From assembly GCA_003254905.1 (NCBI GenBank), contig QANU01110418.1:1-64000 (forward strand): a stretch of DNA of 64,000 nt. Reading direction: 5' to 3'. The notes beneath the pieces were generated by a model, which worked only from the letters and a program-made list of their open reading frames with translations, was not told where the DNA came from and searched no databases. The DNA is from Nissolia schottii. Lineage: Eukaryota; Streptophyta; Magnoliopsida; Fabales; Fabaceae. The position numbers and the translations under genes were made by a program. Below are positions 26,661-39,699 of this stretch, piece by piece. The stretch's first letter is position 1. Each line of letters starts with the position of its first letter.

Positions 26661-28640
26661 GTTGGGTCTTGTTACTAATTTTTCTAATCTTTCTCCCACT
26701 AATAAATGAAATAAAAAATACATTACTTTCTAAAATTCTAAGATTTATATACATGTACGTATTTTTTTTCATCTCATTTAATAATAATAAAAAGAAGTTT
26801 AGAAGGATAAATTAGACTTCTCAAACAATACCGAGAGAAATAATTCACCGAACAAATGGATGAATGTGTGTTGGTTGCTATAGTGTCGTTTTCGGGGTTT
26901 AACTAACTAAAACGGCAACGTGATGAGCTGGAGAGAGCTGTGTATATCAGTCGTCTATGGTTGTACGTTGTTATATAGAATAGAACCAATATATGGCACG
27001 CACACGTCTGTTCAAAATGACGGCCTACTTGCTTTGAAGAGCAATGTTAGATTTTGATGAATAATGACATGCCAATATTTAAGCCCCTTTTTCTTATTCA
27101 AGCAAATTAATAATTGTACCATTTAATTAAGCCGGTGCCTATCCATATCACTCATCTACATGAGTGAAAGTATTCAAAGTAGAGAAAAGGATGCAAGCTA
27201 AATTATAGTCTTAACTTTTATGGACAGTTCATTTCCCACTAATGCAATCATCATAACCGCCGAAGAGGCGTGATATTCAACAATCCAATGTGATTATTAG
27301 TCATGGAGCCGTGCACAACACATTTTATCCTTTAGCTAAACACAATCAATTTTTTTTTTATTTCAATTTGTAATGAAGTGAATTTGTAATGGATTGAATT
27401 ATGGAAATAATAGAACAATTTGGTGTATTTTCTGCATTTGTGATGGAAAACCTCCTTAGGAAGGAGATGATTAGAGAAGAAATCCTAGAGAGAGAGGTAG
27501 GATAAGCCTAATACAAATTTTCCATACCCTCTTTACAACCCAAACCTCATATTTATAATATCCTAGACTCCCAATTGGACTAATTGGTTTGTTGAGCCTA
27601 TAGCCCATTCCTACTTGTTACACAATTATTCATCGCAAATTACTTATTTTTTTTATGAAAAGAGAAACTCTTAGGTGTATCTATGTCTTATAAATTGATT
27701 AGTTTTCAACACAAAATGTTTCTAAAATTGTGTATAGGTAACTCCTAATATAAATATATTATTGGTTATGATAATTAAGGACGTTTCGCGATTTTTTTTT
27801 AATTTAAAAAGAGTCTTAGTTAATTAATTGTTATAAATTAAATTAAATAAGTTCACATTATTAATAGATTCATCTAGTGTAAAGCATTTCTATTAGGAAT
27901 TTTCATTTCATCAGTATGATAAGAGAAAAATATACAATAATGTGACATTTTTACAAGTAATATTTTTTTACAAGTAATATTAAAAACAAAAAGTGAAAAA
28001 AACATAAGTTTTGTTAAACCAATCAAGTCCTTAGAACCTCTTCTCTCTCCACCCCTCCCTCTCGAAAGTAAAACTTCCATTTTGCTGTGCAGAAAAACGA
28101 AAGGTATGTTTTTGTTTGTGGTGGTAAAAAGAAATGAAAATAGAACTCAAAAATTTAGAAATTAAAATTCAAAAATAAAGAAACGGGTTGTTTTTGGTTA
28201 TTGGCATGAGGGCATAATAGTCCAAACAAATTGTGATTAAGAGAGGGTTAAAGTTGAACCGTCTCTTTATTAGTAGCAGAGATAATGATTATATAGACTT
28301 AGCAAATGCTTTAAATTATATATGTAAGGTAAATTCTAAACATAATTTCCCTTTTCATTTTAAGCAATTTTTTTGGGTCGAAATTTTAAGCAAATCAACT
28401 AAATAATTATTTATCCTAAGTTTTTTGGATTTTTAATTTTTAACCATGCTACGTGTATAACCCTCATTTCATCCACTATACTGTCAACCATCCATAAATG
28501 CAATCGGGTCCCACTAATCAACCTACTGCACCCCCAAGACACTGACTCTCCTTCAATAATACGTGCGTGCATGCCCCATTAAAAAATGAAATCATTTGTG
28601 CCTCTCGTTTCACAAGCGAAGAAGTTCAAGGATTCTCATC
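26661..28640. other. Intergenic, no gene recognised
   Basis: AT-rich DNA with short unsupported frames only. Confidence 0.45.
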
Positions 28641-29790
28641 ACTACACACTCCTTTTGCGGTTGACACTTCGAGATATCACAAAGTCTTGCATTGAAGACG
28701 AACCACAAATCGACGAACATATGAACCAAATAACACTAACTACTAACATACCAAAACATATATAGCATAGGTGCACAAACATTTTTCATACTTTTTCACA
28801 AACATATGAACCAATAAACATTAAATTCTAAAAGAACAAAACATATTAAATATTTGTGAACAAAAATTTGCCAACTGATGCACAAACATATATAGCACAA
28901 GTGCACAAACATTTGACCAATTAACACTAAAAGCTAAAAGACAAAAAACATGAAATTAACAGTGCACAAACATTTCTCATACTTTTAAACAAACATATAC
29001 AACATACATACACAAACATATGAACCAAATAACACTAACTACTAAAATAATAGAACATATATAGCATAAGTGGACAAACATTTCCCTTACTTTTGCACAA
29101 ACACATATAGCACATGCGCACAAACATATGAACTAATTAACATTAAATACTAAAAGAACAAAACATATTAATTAGGAGTACACAAACATTTGCCACACCT
29201 ATGCACAAATAAAATATAACATTGATGCACAAACATTTGAACCAATAAACAATAAATAATAGAATAACATAAACACGAAAATGATTATTGCACAAACATT
29301 TTCCATATTTTTGCACAAGCATATAGGACGTATATGCACAAACATTTATCACACCGTTGCACAAACATATACATCATACCAAAATGAGGGATGGATGGTA
29401 GAAAACTTTTACTACATAATGCACAAACATGGCAAGTACAAATACATAAACATAACACGTTTTGTATCGATTTGATCGATTGGTTAAACCTCCTTTGTGG
29501 CATCTATTTGATCTACACAATCCATTGATGAAATTGGACCTCGAATAAATTCATCATCGAACTTGTTAGTTCCCTCGAATTGATGGTAAGATTCAATTGA
29601 CAAATTATTATCAACATCAGAATTCATCACGCGTTTGATATTGATTCTGCAAAAATCGAATAAAGATTATGCAGAATGAATGCTTGGCAAAAACGAAATG
29701 ATAGTTAAGTGAGCTGAGGGTTTGACCGCTACGTGGGAGTGAGTGAAAAATCACGTGGGATTACAGGTGAAGTTGTGTGCAGATCATGTT
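28641..29790 (-). mobile_element. CACAAAC-array element 2 with FAR1-like remnant (putative MULE)
   Basis: From about 28730 to 29460 there are some 20 copies of CACAAACAT(A/T)T-type motifs spaced roughly 25-60 bp, with recurring partners such as GAACCAAATAACACTAAC and ACTAAAAGAACAAAACATA. The array ends beside a short minus-strand reading frame (29484-29627) resembling the N-terminal leader of FAR1/MULE proteins, preceded by a plausible intron acceptor (TTTTTGCAG near 29648). The outer part (29690-29790) would be the element's 5' end. Terminal inverted repeats were not resolved, so the limits are approximate. Confidence 0.5.
29484..29627 (-). pseudogene. FAR1-like transposase N-terminal remnant
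   Basis: A 47-codon frame starting with ATG at 29627 and ending TAA at 29484. It is acidic, beginning MNSDVDNNLSIESYHQFEG with a DDEFI block further on. This resembles the leader that precedes the FAR1 zinc-binding domain in plant FAR1-related and MULE proteins. The DNA-binding and transposase domains are absent; beyond the stop there is only the repeat array. The identification rests on remembered family style, so it is tentative. Confidence 0.4.
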
Positions 29791-30329
29791 GATAGTTAAT
29801 TGGCATTACATACGAAATCATTAATAGACGTATAAAATACGAGATTGGATATACGGTGGCATGTTTTTGAGTTTGGGACAATACCTTACTTCCTTTTTAA
29901 AAAGCTAATTCCAGCACGACCCAAAAGAAAAGAAAAAAATATGCTTGTAGTGTCAGTAATCAAAGCCCACTATTCATATATCGAACTTATTCAATTGAAA
30001 GCCCACTTTAGTGTCCGAAAATATCGGGCTTAAGTTCAATCGGAGATATGTTCCCGGAAAAAACGGGTCCAATATATTTGCCTCGTAAGCCAAGTAACGA
30101 ACAAATTGAAGCCCAAGCTAATGGAACGTCATTCAGCTTATCGTTGCCACAATGACCAAAACCGAAGGCCCAAACTAGCCCATGAATGAAACCAAAAAAA
30201 AAGGAAGAAGAAAGCCTATCGTTGCAATGATTCCCGAATAGGATTTTAAATTCGAAAAAATCCCGCTCGTCTCCCCTACATAAATTTGAACTCACTTTGC
30301 TTAGGGAAAGAGCCGTTAGTTTCAGAGAG

Positions 30330-30366
30330 AAGAAAAGAAGAATCCAGAGAGAGAGAGAGAGAGAGT
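30330..30366 (+). repeat. GA-rich microsatellite in the EB1 5' leader
   Basis: A (GA)n tract of about 8-9 units within a purine-rich leader immediately upstream of the EB1 start codon. GA/CT tracts are frequent in plant 5' untranslated regions. Confidence 0.8.
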
Positions 30367-30371
30367 CAGAA

Positions 30372-31978
30372 ATGGCGACGAACATTGGGATCATGGATGC
30401 GGCTTACTTCGTTGGCAGATCTGAGATTCTCGCTTGGATCAACTCCACTCTCCAACTCAGCCTCTCCAAAGTCGAAGAGGTAATCAACGAAAACCTATAC
30501 CCCAATTCATCGTTGTTTGAAATTAATCGCAAGGTTTCCGTCCGATTCTCACTGTTATCGTTAATTTGGATCTTCTAACTCGTTTTTTCAGGCTTGTTCC
30601 GGTGCGGTTCACTGCCAGCTTCTGGATGCGGTTCATCCAGGGACGGTGCCGATGCACAAGGTCAATTTCGACGCCAAGAGCGAGTACGAGATGATTCAGA
30701 ACTACAAGGTCCTTCAAGATGTCTTCAACAAACTCAAAATCACCAAGGTATTACGACTCTCTCTCTCTCTCATGTTTTCTTTAGATTCGTGTTATGATCT
30801 TGAATTTTCGGTTGTGAATTTGTCAATTCTTAGCACATCGAGGTCAGCAAACTAGTGAAAGGGCGTCCACTGGATAATCTGGAGTTCATGCAGTGGTTGA
30901 AACGATACTGCGATTCTGTCAACTCCGGACTTCACAAGTAATTTAAATCCCTATTTTTTTTTTATGTGAAATTCTCTGAAACCTAGTGCACACTAGAGAT
31001 GCGATTAGATTACAGATTAGAAATTCAGGCTCGTGTGCACACTAGTGATTTGTTTAGATTACTGATTAGAAATTCAGACTTATCTGGTTAAATTTAAACG
31101 ATTTAATAGTTTTGTGATGCTAAATGTTTGGAGATGGCTGTGTGTGATTTTCGGGGTTTTTTTTTCTTTCTTTTGTTTAGTTATAATCCCGTGGAAAGGA
31201 GAGAGGTGTGCAAAGGAGGAAGAGAAGTGGCCAAGAAATCTGCACAGTCTCAATCCTCAAATAAGGGATCTGCTGCTCCGAGGCCTCCATCTTCGCATAC
31301 TGCACGAAGAAATGAGGTTTCTGCTGCAAACCATGCGAATCAGGCAGCAGCTAAGGCCACTAAACCTTCTTCCGCTGGAGTGCCTGCATTTGATGAACAG
31401 GTAATCACGCTTTCAGAGTTCACAGATTGTTAATTGAATAATGGATTGTATTCGTAGTATGTTTTGTACAATTGGTCTTACACTCTAGTGAATGCAGGTA
31501 ACGGAGTTGAAGTTATCCATTGATAACCTTGAGAAGGAACGCGATTTCTACTTTGCAAAACTGAGAGACATTGAGATACTCTGCCAGACTCCTGAGATTG
31601 AAGATTCACCGGTACTGTTCTCTCTTGATTTTCCTTTTTGAATTATGGAACTGCTGATTGATAACAGCGAGTAATGATTGGTGATTGTTTGTGATTCAGG
31701 TCGTTGCTGCAATACAGAAGATATTATATGCTACAGATGATGATGGAACAGCTATGACTGAAGCGCAAGCTATACTGTCCAATTCTCAGAAGGAAGCTGA
31801 AAGGTTGAGCCCTATTGCTGAGGTTTCGGAGGAGAAAAGCAGTTCTGAAACTCAGAAGAGAAAGAATGTTGTCAATCCTGAATTTGATGCTGTTGGCATC
31901 ACGAATTTGTCTCCGAGACAGAGGCTTTCGGATGTTTCAGATGTTCACTGCAGCGGGTCACCTCTTATGACTTGCTAA
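30372..31978 (+). CDS. EB1C: EB1-type microtubule plus-end binding protein (EB1C-like)
   Basis: Six coding exons with GT-AG borders: 30372-30479, 30592-30747, 30834-30937, 31181-31400, 31498-31611, 31700-31978. They join in frame to 326 residues. Exons 1-3 encode the calponin-homology domain (about residues 16-122) that grips growing microtubule ends; [33 protein letters not shown] and VNSG are family hallmarks. Exon 4 is a Ser/Ala-rich linker. Exon 5 and the start of exon 6 (about 197-260) form the EB-homology coiled coil ([16 protein letters not shown]). The tail is basic (QKRKN) and ends SPLMTC, with no acidic EEY/F end. That tail and the length fit plant EB1C, which is partly nuclear and acts in mitotic spindle and phragmoplast organisation, rather than EB1A/B. 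The 5' leader has a GA repeat just before the ATG. Confidence 0.93.
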
Positions 31979-32651
31979 AGAGAGGGGATTCAACCTCTCG
32001 TACCCAGAAAAAGAGGGGTAATCCTTCTTTAGTTTCAATAATGAACTCGGGAACTGTTTTTGTTAAAACAATTTTATGGTTACAAGAATTCCTGTGTCGT
32101 GTGTTAATTGACAGGGATTTTTATAATGACTATGGTGTTATAAAAGAATTCCTGTTATGAATATGTATGTGTCAACCCTGAAAATATAGTCAAGATTAAG
32201 CCCTTTCTCTTGCTTTTATAGAATTTTCTGTTTGTCGTAACTATGTGTCATATTAGCATTCAAAAAGTTTATTTGGCCTGTCCTTCGAGCATTATTTATT
32301 TATTTTTAATATGTTTGATCAAATTATTTACAATTTGCTACAAATTGCAAATCTGAATATGGATATCTAGCAATAGCAATAGAAAGTAGAATGCCACCAA
32401 AACCTTTCAAAATGTTACTAGGTTGATCCAGTGATCCGAACTGAAGAGGGGGGGGGGGGATTTGGTGACACGTAGGGTTTTTCCTAGTGGTAGTCCTTAT
32501 CTTTCGCCTTGACACACATCATTCCTTGACTTGGTATTCATGTTCCAACTCCTTAAAAACTGGCAATTTATGTCATTGACGGGAATATTTTAACAATTCA
32601 ATTCTAAATCACCTCAAGTGAAGAATTTTTCTATTAACTTACAGGGTTAAC

Positions 32652-33070
32652 ATGAATGAACAACCTAAGAAGGTAATATAACTCCATCCTGTTTCTCTGA
32701 ATTTTTCTTTTCTCATGATTATTGAACTTGCATGAATTATTCCTTTAAAATGAGACTGTGAGTGCACAAGGTGCAATGGAAAGGAAGGTGGAAACTCTGG
32801 ATTATCGATCTTCGGCAGGGCAAGGTGAAGAAGAGAGAAACGTGCAGGTGATTCACCAGCTCCATTCAACCAGCAGTGGTGGTGTCCACTGTACAGTCTG
32901 CCAAGGATGCGTATCCAAAAAAGAATAATATAAATTTGGAATTGTCCTATGATATTGATAGGGCAACCCTTAATCAATTAGCCAAGGACCATGGTTTGGG
33001 GTGTGTGTGTGTAAGAGCTTATTCTTCTACTGCTGTTGCTAGTTCTGCACAAAGATTTGAACAAATATAA
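32652..33070 (+). pseudogene. Small two-exon locus, probably frame-disrupted
   Basis: Exon 1 (32652-32672) encodes MNEQPKK and ends at GTAATA. A plausible AG acceptor at 32753-32754 opens exon 2 in the same phase (TVSAQGAMERKVETLDYR, then SSAGQGEEERNVQVIHQ), giving 64 residues with a stop at 32926-32928. Just after SSGGV the next frame stays open (STVQSAKDAYPKKN and on to 33070) and looks like a better continuation than the cysteine-rich tail of the first frame. This suggests a small indel near 32880-32890. I do not recognise the family with certainty; the composition resembles small uncharacterised plant proteins. It lies 0.67 kb downstream of EB1 on the same strand. It could instead be a functional short protein. 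Confidence 0.4.
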
Positions 33071-36044
33071 TGTCAATGATTTGTCATTATTTTTTCTCAC
33101 ACTTTGTAAAGGCCTAAACCAAAAGGAAAAAAAAACCAAATGATTATTTTCTAGCTTGAATCAAATTAGTTGGAGTTTAATAAACTGTCGAACTTAAGTG
33201 GCTATAAACTCTGAGTGCATTCTGATTTTTCTCAATTTGAAGATGGAGATTAGGCTACGCTTGAAACTCTGTGTATATCAATTACTCAAAGATATAATCC
33301 TAACGTATTTTTAAAATTGAGTAGAGCTAACTTATCTGAAAGTGACCAAATAAAAATCATGAAAAAGGTTCTAAAACCATCCAAAAATTAAATGAACTTA
33401 ATATGTAAAATCAATTAATGGGAGAGAGTTCTCCAAACTCTTATAAAGACTAATTCTTAAGTATGCAGAACTTAGCACAACCATGCCATACCATACCAGT
33501 AGACTTATATCTCTTGTTCTCTGAACTTCAAACTAACAACAATATCAATCACTCTGATGCGCGACTTCTAAATGTTCAACACAAGCAAGTTTTACACTCC
33601 TTAGCAACATTATTTGTCGATGGTTCATTGAAGGCTTCAACCCAATAAGACAAGGCAGTACAACAAAGACTCTCACCGAGATAGAACACCCCAAAAAGTA
33701 GAGACCAAGCTTCATGAAAACTTCTGCTGTGTTTTACACCCCTTAGCAGCATGATCAAAGTAAAGACATGAATGAGAAATTACTGCGATGTTTGTTCAAT
33801 GGCTGTTGTTAGTGTTTTACCGAGCTTCTTTGTTCGAAGGCATTGCCAATGAAATATGTAGATTCCAACACCAATCGCACCACAAGTCTACAACCCCATG
33901 CTTCAATTTTTTTTTTTTTCCTAAAGGTAAAAATCCTGAAAAAACAAAACTTACTTTAATGCGTAAATCAATTTTTTTAGGTTTACTGGACTGTTAGTAG
34001 CTTCTGAGCTCTGTCATCTCGCTTATAATCTGTCTTTAGTGCATCAGGTTTCAACCGTTACATTATTGGAGGATCTAACATAAACTAATAAATAAAAACT
34101 TGTTTCCGGCTATTAAATATTAACCATGTGGGTTTGGATAATTCACTGCATAACTAGCCTATAGTTTGTTGCAGACGTGTTCTTTCCGTGTTTCTCTTAT
34201 GACTTACACAGCCTAATAATTAAGCAAGCTCCACAACCAAATTGGTTGCATAAACAAAACTCGCTTACATAAAAATGTGACACGTTGAACTGAAATAACA
34301 AGGAGCCTAATACTTCGTGCAGAGAAGGAGCATGCTCGCTCCTAATTGGTTTGATGATATAGGTAGGTTACTTTAGATACAATCGTGCACATTACTTGTC
34401 TCTTGGTCACACATTCCATGACCACATATTCATACAAGTGGTCCCCACAGCATACAACTTTACACAGACACGCGAGAACACAAGTCAAGTTAATAAACTA
34501 TAATTGGACGCCATCTACTAAATTATGCTCTCTTGACATCATAGATTCACAATCTTCTATTTTAATTTAAAAGATAGGAAATCTGAAATGGACTTTATTT
34601 TTGCCAAACTAAGAGCAGGATTCTCTAATATCCTTATAACCAATTGATCAAAGACCACCCAAATTTTACTGGTACTTCTCTTTAGTGCATGCAACTACCA
34701 AATTTGACTCCTAATGAAACAGAATTATGATATCACCAACAATAATTGTTTGGCAGGGATATGTAGCTGTCACTTTGAAAATCTCATACCGCGGAGTCTT
34801 GGAAAACATCATAACAAGGACATAATGAATCAGCAACATTTAGCGGACCATACCCAACTCATATCGGAAAAAAGAAGCAAAGAAAAAACAGGACCACAGG
34901 AAGGAACAAAAGCCTCCCTCTATCCCCCAAATAAAAAGTGTCACTTGTAGTGAAAAATGAAAATGGAAATGGATTCTCTCAGGTTGATTTTTTACGTGAT
35001 ATTTATCACGTAAAATCTCTAGTCATTAATTATCTTATGTCATGTTTTGAGTCTCACATTCTAAATCAACGACAATAGATCACATGCGACAAAATCATGA
35101 GAAAAACTAACATGGAAGAATTTATTCCCCAACATAAAAATAAAAAAATAAAAAAAAAACTCTGGTGACCCAGTCATTCCTTGATCTTTTCACATTTTTG
35201 GGCATCCATTCTCTATTATTCTGAATAGTACCTATATAGTCAACATTTGCTCAATTCTTACTTTTCAAACATTGTAGTCAGATAAGACCCCCCCCCTAAA
35301 AAGCCTAAAGAGAAACCCTAGCTTTCAAAAAAAAAAGTTCCCCGAATCACCCCCATCACCTAAATTGAGGTCAAGTACCACCATAGCAGCTATAAAGTTC
35401 ATCTTAATCATTTTATAAATGCTCTGCATAATGCATTTTCCGTTATGCTTCACTTTAATACTTTACAATGATAAGTGCTCAAAACAAGCAATGGTGGAGT
35501 GGAATTCCATCTCCCGGTCTTTTAGATTAAATGGAAGAAGATATTCTTCCTAGTTCTCTTTTCATGAGACGAGTCTTAGTTTTATCATATGGACTTCGCA
35601 CCTTCATTTATAATATGGTAGCAACTACGAACATAGCATTAAATTATTTGCAACCACAGACACCGAATTGCTTAAGGTCCATGTTCGCACTAAATTGTCA
35701 AGCAGGAACAAAGTGTGATCTGACTATAGGATAGCTGCAACATCCATGCACTACAAATTCTAACCAATAATTCACACGTTATGTAGACCAAATAGAACAC
35801 AACCGAAAGTAGAGTTTAATAACGAAACACATGGAGAGCAAATAGCAAGAAATTAGGGTGACTTGCATATAACCAAAATATACGTATATCCATTTGAACA
35901 TAGAGTGCTGCATGGACAGATGAATTTTGAACAAGCCAAAGAAAGTCCTTGATCTATGAATTATTCAATTACAATCAAGGTTTTTCAATTCTCTGAGCAT
36001 ATCTCAGAAGATCTCAATATCAAATTCAGGGAAAGGAAATGATT
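33071..36044. other. Intergenic, no gene recognised
   Basis: Only short frames without domains. Contains an 11-bp perfect inverted repeat (TTTTACGTGAT / ATCACGTAAAA, 34990-35015) with a 4-base loop. Confidence 0.5.
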
Positions 36045-36153
36045 CAGATATACATACATACCTCTTGTAAACAGATTAAGATGACTTTTAAGTATAAATC
36101 AGATATACATACATACCTCATGTAAACAGATTGAGATGACTTGAAGTATAAAT
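36045..36153. repeat. 55-bp tandem duplication
   Basis: Two adjacent copies (36045-36099 and 36100-36153) starting CAGATATACATACATACC and ending AGTATAAAT, with few differences. It lies 0.6 kb beyond the stop of the cyclin gene. Confidence 0.9.
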
Positions 36154-36754
36154 AGATTTGTAAATTTGGTATGTTATTGACAAAACAGGGTTCCCCCACC
36201 TGCCATTAAGGAAAGTAACAGAAAGATATGCATTGATGGAAGAAACCGTGAATAAGTCCTTGAGCAAGAACAAAGATGCTTTGTTACTGTGCCTGGTTTG
36301 ATCATCTACTAGAGCTTCATTTATTTATCTAATAATGCATCACTAATGACATTTCAGTCATCTTTGTTTATCTATTCACAATCTCCATGTCTAGTAGTTC
36401 CTATTCTGCATAAACATGAGAAAGATTGACAGATGATAAAGAAATTAAAGAAAAAAAGGAAATCTCCAATTGTGCTTATTGGGAAAATATGATAATTTTA
36501 ATACTAATAGAAATTTCCCTGGAAATAAATTGCAGGCAAAACTACAATTCAACTTTTTACTCAATATCTGATCCTTGTTCCACTCAAACCACAAAGTGGA
36601 CGAGTGTGGTCTCTATGTCTCATTCATTTTCAAATGTTTGGCCAGCAATGAATAAAACTAAGAACATAATACAGCTCATCACAAAATCATAACTGCAGAT
36701 ATAAATAGGCCAAAGAAACCTACCATCTTTGAAGTAATACAAAGAGATAAGTTA

Positions 36755-38144
36755 TTAACGAGGACTATTTAGCACATCAATAGAGACGCGATTTACTGAA
36801 GGCAATCGCATCTGCTGATCCTGAGCTCTTCTCCTCTTAAAAACCGGCTCCGATGAAAGCGTGACTGATGATGCCACCACCGTCCATGAATCATTGGAGC
36901 TGTCGCAGCTGAAAGACGCATCAATGACACCACCGGGGCTACCTGGTACAGATATCCGTTTTCGTTTTTGGCGAAGATTGTAAATGCCTTCTCGCAAAAC
37001 TAATAGCTTCAGCATGAGTTCGTAGCATTCGTTCACTTGTTCCTGCAAGATCACCACCAGAAAAATCGCCAATTATCCATCAAATCATTAGCAGATTCAA
37101 AAATTAGGAAATGCAGACAAACACAACAGAACCATCAAAAGTTAAGAATAATACAAACCTCAGTAACTTTGAGCAAATCCATGAGTTGGTTTATGTATTC
37201 CGCCGAATTAAACGGTTCAATCTCTTTAATAACGTGGATCATCGTGGCAGCAGCCAACGTCGAAGGAAGATAACTCATAACCCTTGAATCTGGAAAAAGA
37301 AACAATTGCCACAATTGGAGACATTCTCATTCCTCATTCACTTATCAGCAATAACTAAAAAATAGAAAGAGTTTTGTATCATTCAGCAATGGCTTACCAT
37401 CAATGAGAGAGAGAAGAACACGCTCGCACCTCCACAAGAACTCCCAATGCAAGGGGCTCTTCAAGCCAATCCTCCTGACAATGTGTTCGAAGAATGAAAT
37501 TGGGGTCACCGGGTTCATCCTCCACTCAAGCGTGGACAAAACCAGAAGCTCCATTCTCTGAATCGTCCTAGCCTCAAACACGAATTTCGATTCCTCCACC
37601 TAATCAAAAACCATAATAAATAAAAAAAGAGAGAGAAGAGAAAAAACCCTCACATTTTAACACACAAGAAGCAAAAACAAACTTAGATGATCAACTCAAA
37701 GAAGAATCATACTTGAAGGTCCAAAAGGAGAGGGACTTGAGTCTCTTCCACTTTGGCAGCGAGCGATAAACACGCAACCGCGGCGAGGTGAATCATCCAG
37801 GGCTTATCCCTCTGGAATCTCGTTCTATTTGCGAACCTATCGAGGTAGTTAACGGCGAGAACGGCGGTTAGAGCAGCGAAACCGTAGAAAGTGCAGACTC
37901 TGCGAATCCATGAAACGGCGTCGTGGCGAGGACCCTCAGCGAGAGTGTTGGCGTCGTCGGAAGAGAAACAATGTCGTTGTGACTGTTTAGAGACTAGGGA
38001 GAGGATCTCGTCGTTTTCAACGGAAACGGAAGGTGAAGAGGGAGGGTTTTTGAGGGTTGGTTCTTCGTCGTCGTCGTCGAAAGAGTGTTGCTCTTCGCAA
38101 AGAAGGGCATCGTCATCGTCGTGGTGTTGTTCTGTGAGATGCAT
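36755..38144 (-). CDS. CYCD3: Cyclin D3 (G1/S cyclin)
   Basis: Four coding exons on the minus strand: 38144-37713, 37599-37398, 37289-37159, 37042-36755. All have GT-AG borders and join in frame to 350 residues, normal for plant CYCD3. Residues 14-18 (LLCEE) form the LxCxE motif that binds retinoblastoma-related protein. The cyclin N-box begins about residue 74 (HDAVSWIRRV) and includes VNYLDRF and AAKVEE, typical CDK-contact regions; exons 2-3 carry the C-box (LVLSTLEWRMNPVTP, LPSTLAAATM). Exon 4 holds the CYCD3-typical tail SPGGVIDASFSCDSSNDSW in a Ser/Pro-rich, PEST-like context, consistent with rapid turnover. The protein would activate CDKA in response to cytokinin and sugar to drive G1/S entry. 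Acidic runs of Asp flank the LxCxE motif. It is transcribed divergently from nothing recognisable on its 5' side. Confidence 0.96.
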
Positions 38145-38420
38145 ATTCTTTTCTTTTCTTTTTAAAGGATATGAGGTTTGTTTGATTATTTACTATGTGA
38201 AGAAGGAGGAGGGAGGAGCCATTGTTTGTTTCATCTTCTCCCCTCTGTCTCTCTGCTTTGCGTAAAACGTCTTAACTCTGCCAAGTGAGTCCCACACACA
38301 TTGGGAGAGGGGAGGGGGAGTGTCCACAGTGCCCAGTACCCAAAACATTTTTTTTATGCCGTTTCCTTTTCGTCCTTCTTTTTCTTCTTTTTGCTGTCTG
38401 TCTTTCTGTTCGCGCCCCTC
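38145..38420 (-). promoter_or_regulatory. Upstream region of the cyclin D3 gene
   Basis: Contains the presumptive 5' leader, with CT/GA-rich tracts around 38140-38270 and 38370-38430. No decisive promoter motif was identified; the call is based on position. Confidence 0.35.
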
Positions 38421-39690
38421 TCTAGTCCCTTATTTTAGAGTGGGTTTGGAAGGGTGTGAATAGTGGGTTACGTTGCATTTACACAAATACAATAGACCAC
38501 ACAACGCGGGACACGTTAGATCTTTTATAAATTTGTTAAAATTAAAACATAAAAATTGTGTAACTCTTTAAGCAATTATGTGATAACTTTATAATTTTTA
38601 ATCATGATTACTATATAAAATATAATTATTAATTATATATATATAAATAGATGTAAAAAAGAAATTAAAAATAATATAAAAAATCATCAATTCATATTCA
38701 TAATCATTGATATCAAACTATCAATTGTAATGTCATATATTTTTTATGTCCCTTTTAAAATATATAATTTTATGAAGCATTACAGATAATGTCGTTCGAA
38801 AATCATGAGACATGAGTGTCGGTGTCTATATTGTGTTTAGTACACAAACACGATAGTCTAACAAAGTGTCTGTGCAACCTAAATAATGTGACAAGAAAAA
38901 AATATAAAATGATAATTATTTGTAACAATATTATGACAATTGCATTTACAAAAGTATAGGATTCCGGATATTACTTGTGTGATAATGATTAAAATGGTTA
39001 AACTTGGTAAGTCTTGTTTAGAAGTAATTTAAGGACAATTTTTTTATTATTTATATTATGTATAGAGTTTACATTATTAATTAATGGTGAAATATCACAA
39101 TTGATAGCGCATAACAATAAATTTAGTTGAGATGATTTATTGTTATCCATCGTTTAACACATTTTTCCCTTTCCTATTAAACAAACTGAGCTTCTAAACA
39201 AAAGGGTGATGTATTTTAGTGTGTCTGGTTTTGTTTTTACAAAATTGATTGTATCAAAATTATTTTTAGTTAAAGTAATTTTGATGTTAGTTGATTCGTG
39301 CTTGGTAGTATTTCTAAAATAAATCTTGGCTGAATGTAATACTTTCACTTTTTTATAAAATCGATTCTAAGGGTTAGAATTATTTTGGAGAATCACTTTT
39401 AACTTGAAGTTAAAGGATATGAGAACTAAGGAGAATTAATTTTGGTGTCTCTGGATGTAAGAGATTCAAACTAAAAGTCAAACATGCTCTTACTATTTCA
39501 CTAGACTTTTCTTTTCATTTTATTTTATTGTTGTGAGTCGTTACATTTCATCTCAATAAAACTCTTAAATATAGTAAAAAAAAATGAACTCTTAAAAAAC
39601 TTATGGATTCTAATATTTTTAATGTATTAAAAACTTAAAAAATAATATTACTTCAACCAAAATTTTTTGCAACTTTGTGAAGAAGATCCT
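38421..39690. other. Intergenic; possible MITE-like block at 39210-39490
   Basis: AT-rich. The 39210-39490 part has TGGTTTTGTTTTTACAAAATTGATT-style sequence and ends near CTAAAAGTCAAACATGC, the look of a common legume MITE, but no clean inverted termini were established. Confidence 0.3.
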
Positions 39691-39699
39691 CTCTTTGAC

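Noticed and set aside
28730..29460. CRISPR-like appearance of regularly recurring CACAAAC motifs
   Set aside because: The genome is a plant's, the conserved core is only 7-10 bp, spacers are not uniform in length, and no cas genes are present. This is a transposon array.
30286..30578. Upstream extension of EB1 or an upstream reading frame
   Set aside because: The apparent upstream starts are TTG codons, and the extension is Arg/Glu repeat from the GA-rich leader. The ATG at 30372 begins the conserved N-terminus.
32639..32977. Minus-strand 112-codon frame opposite the small locus after EB1
   Set aside because: No domain. The opposite strand shows in-phase exon borders and a better composition.
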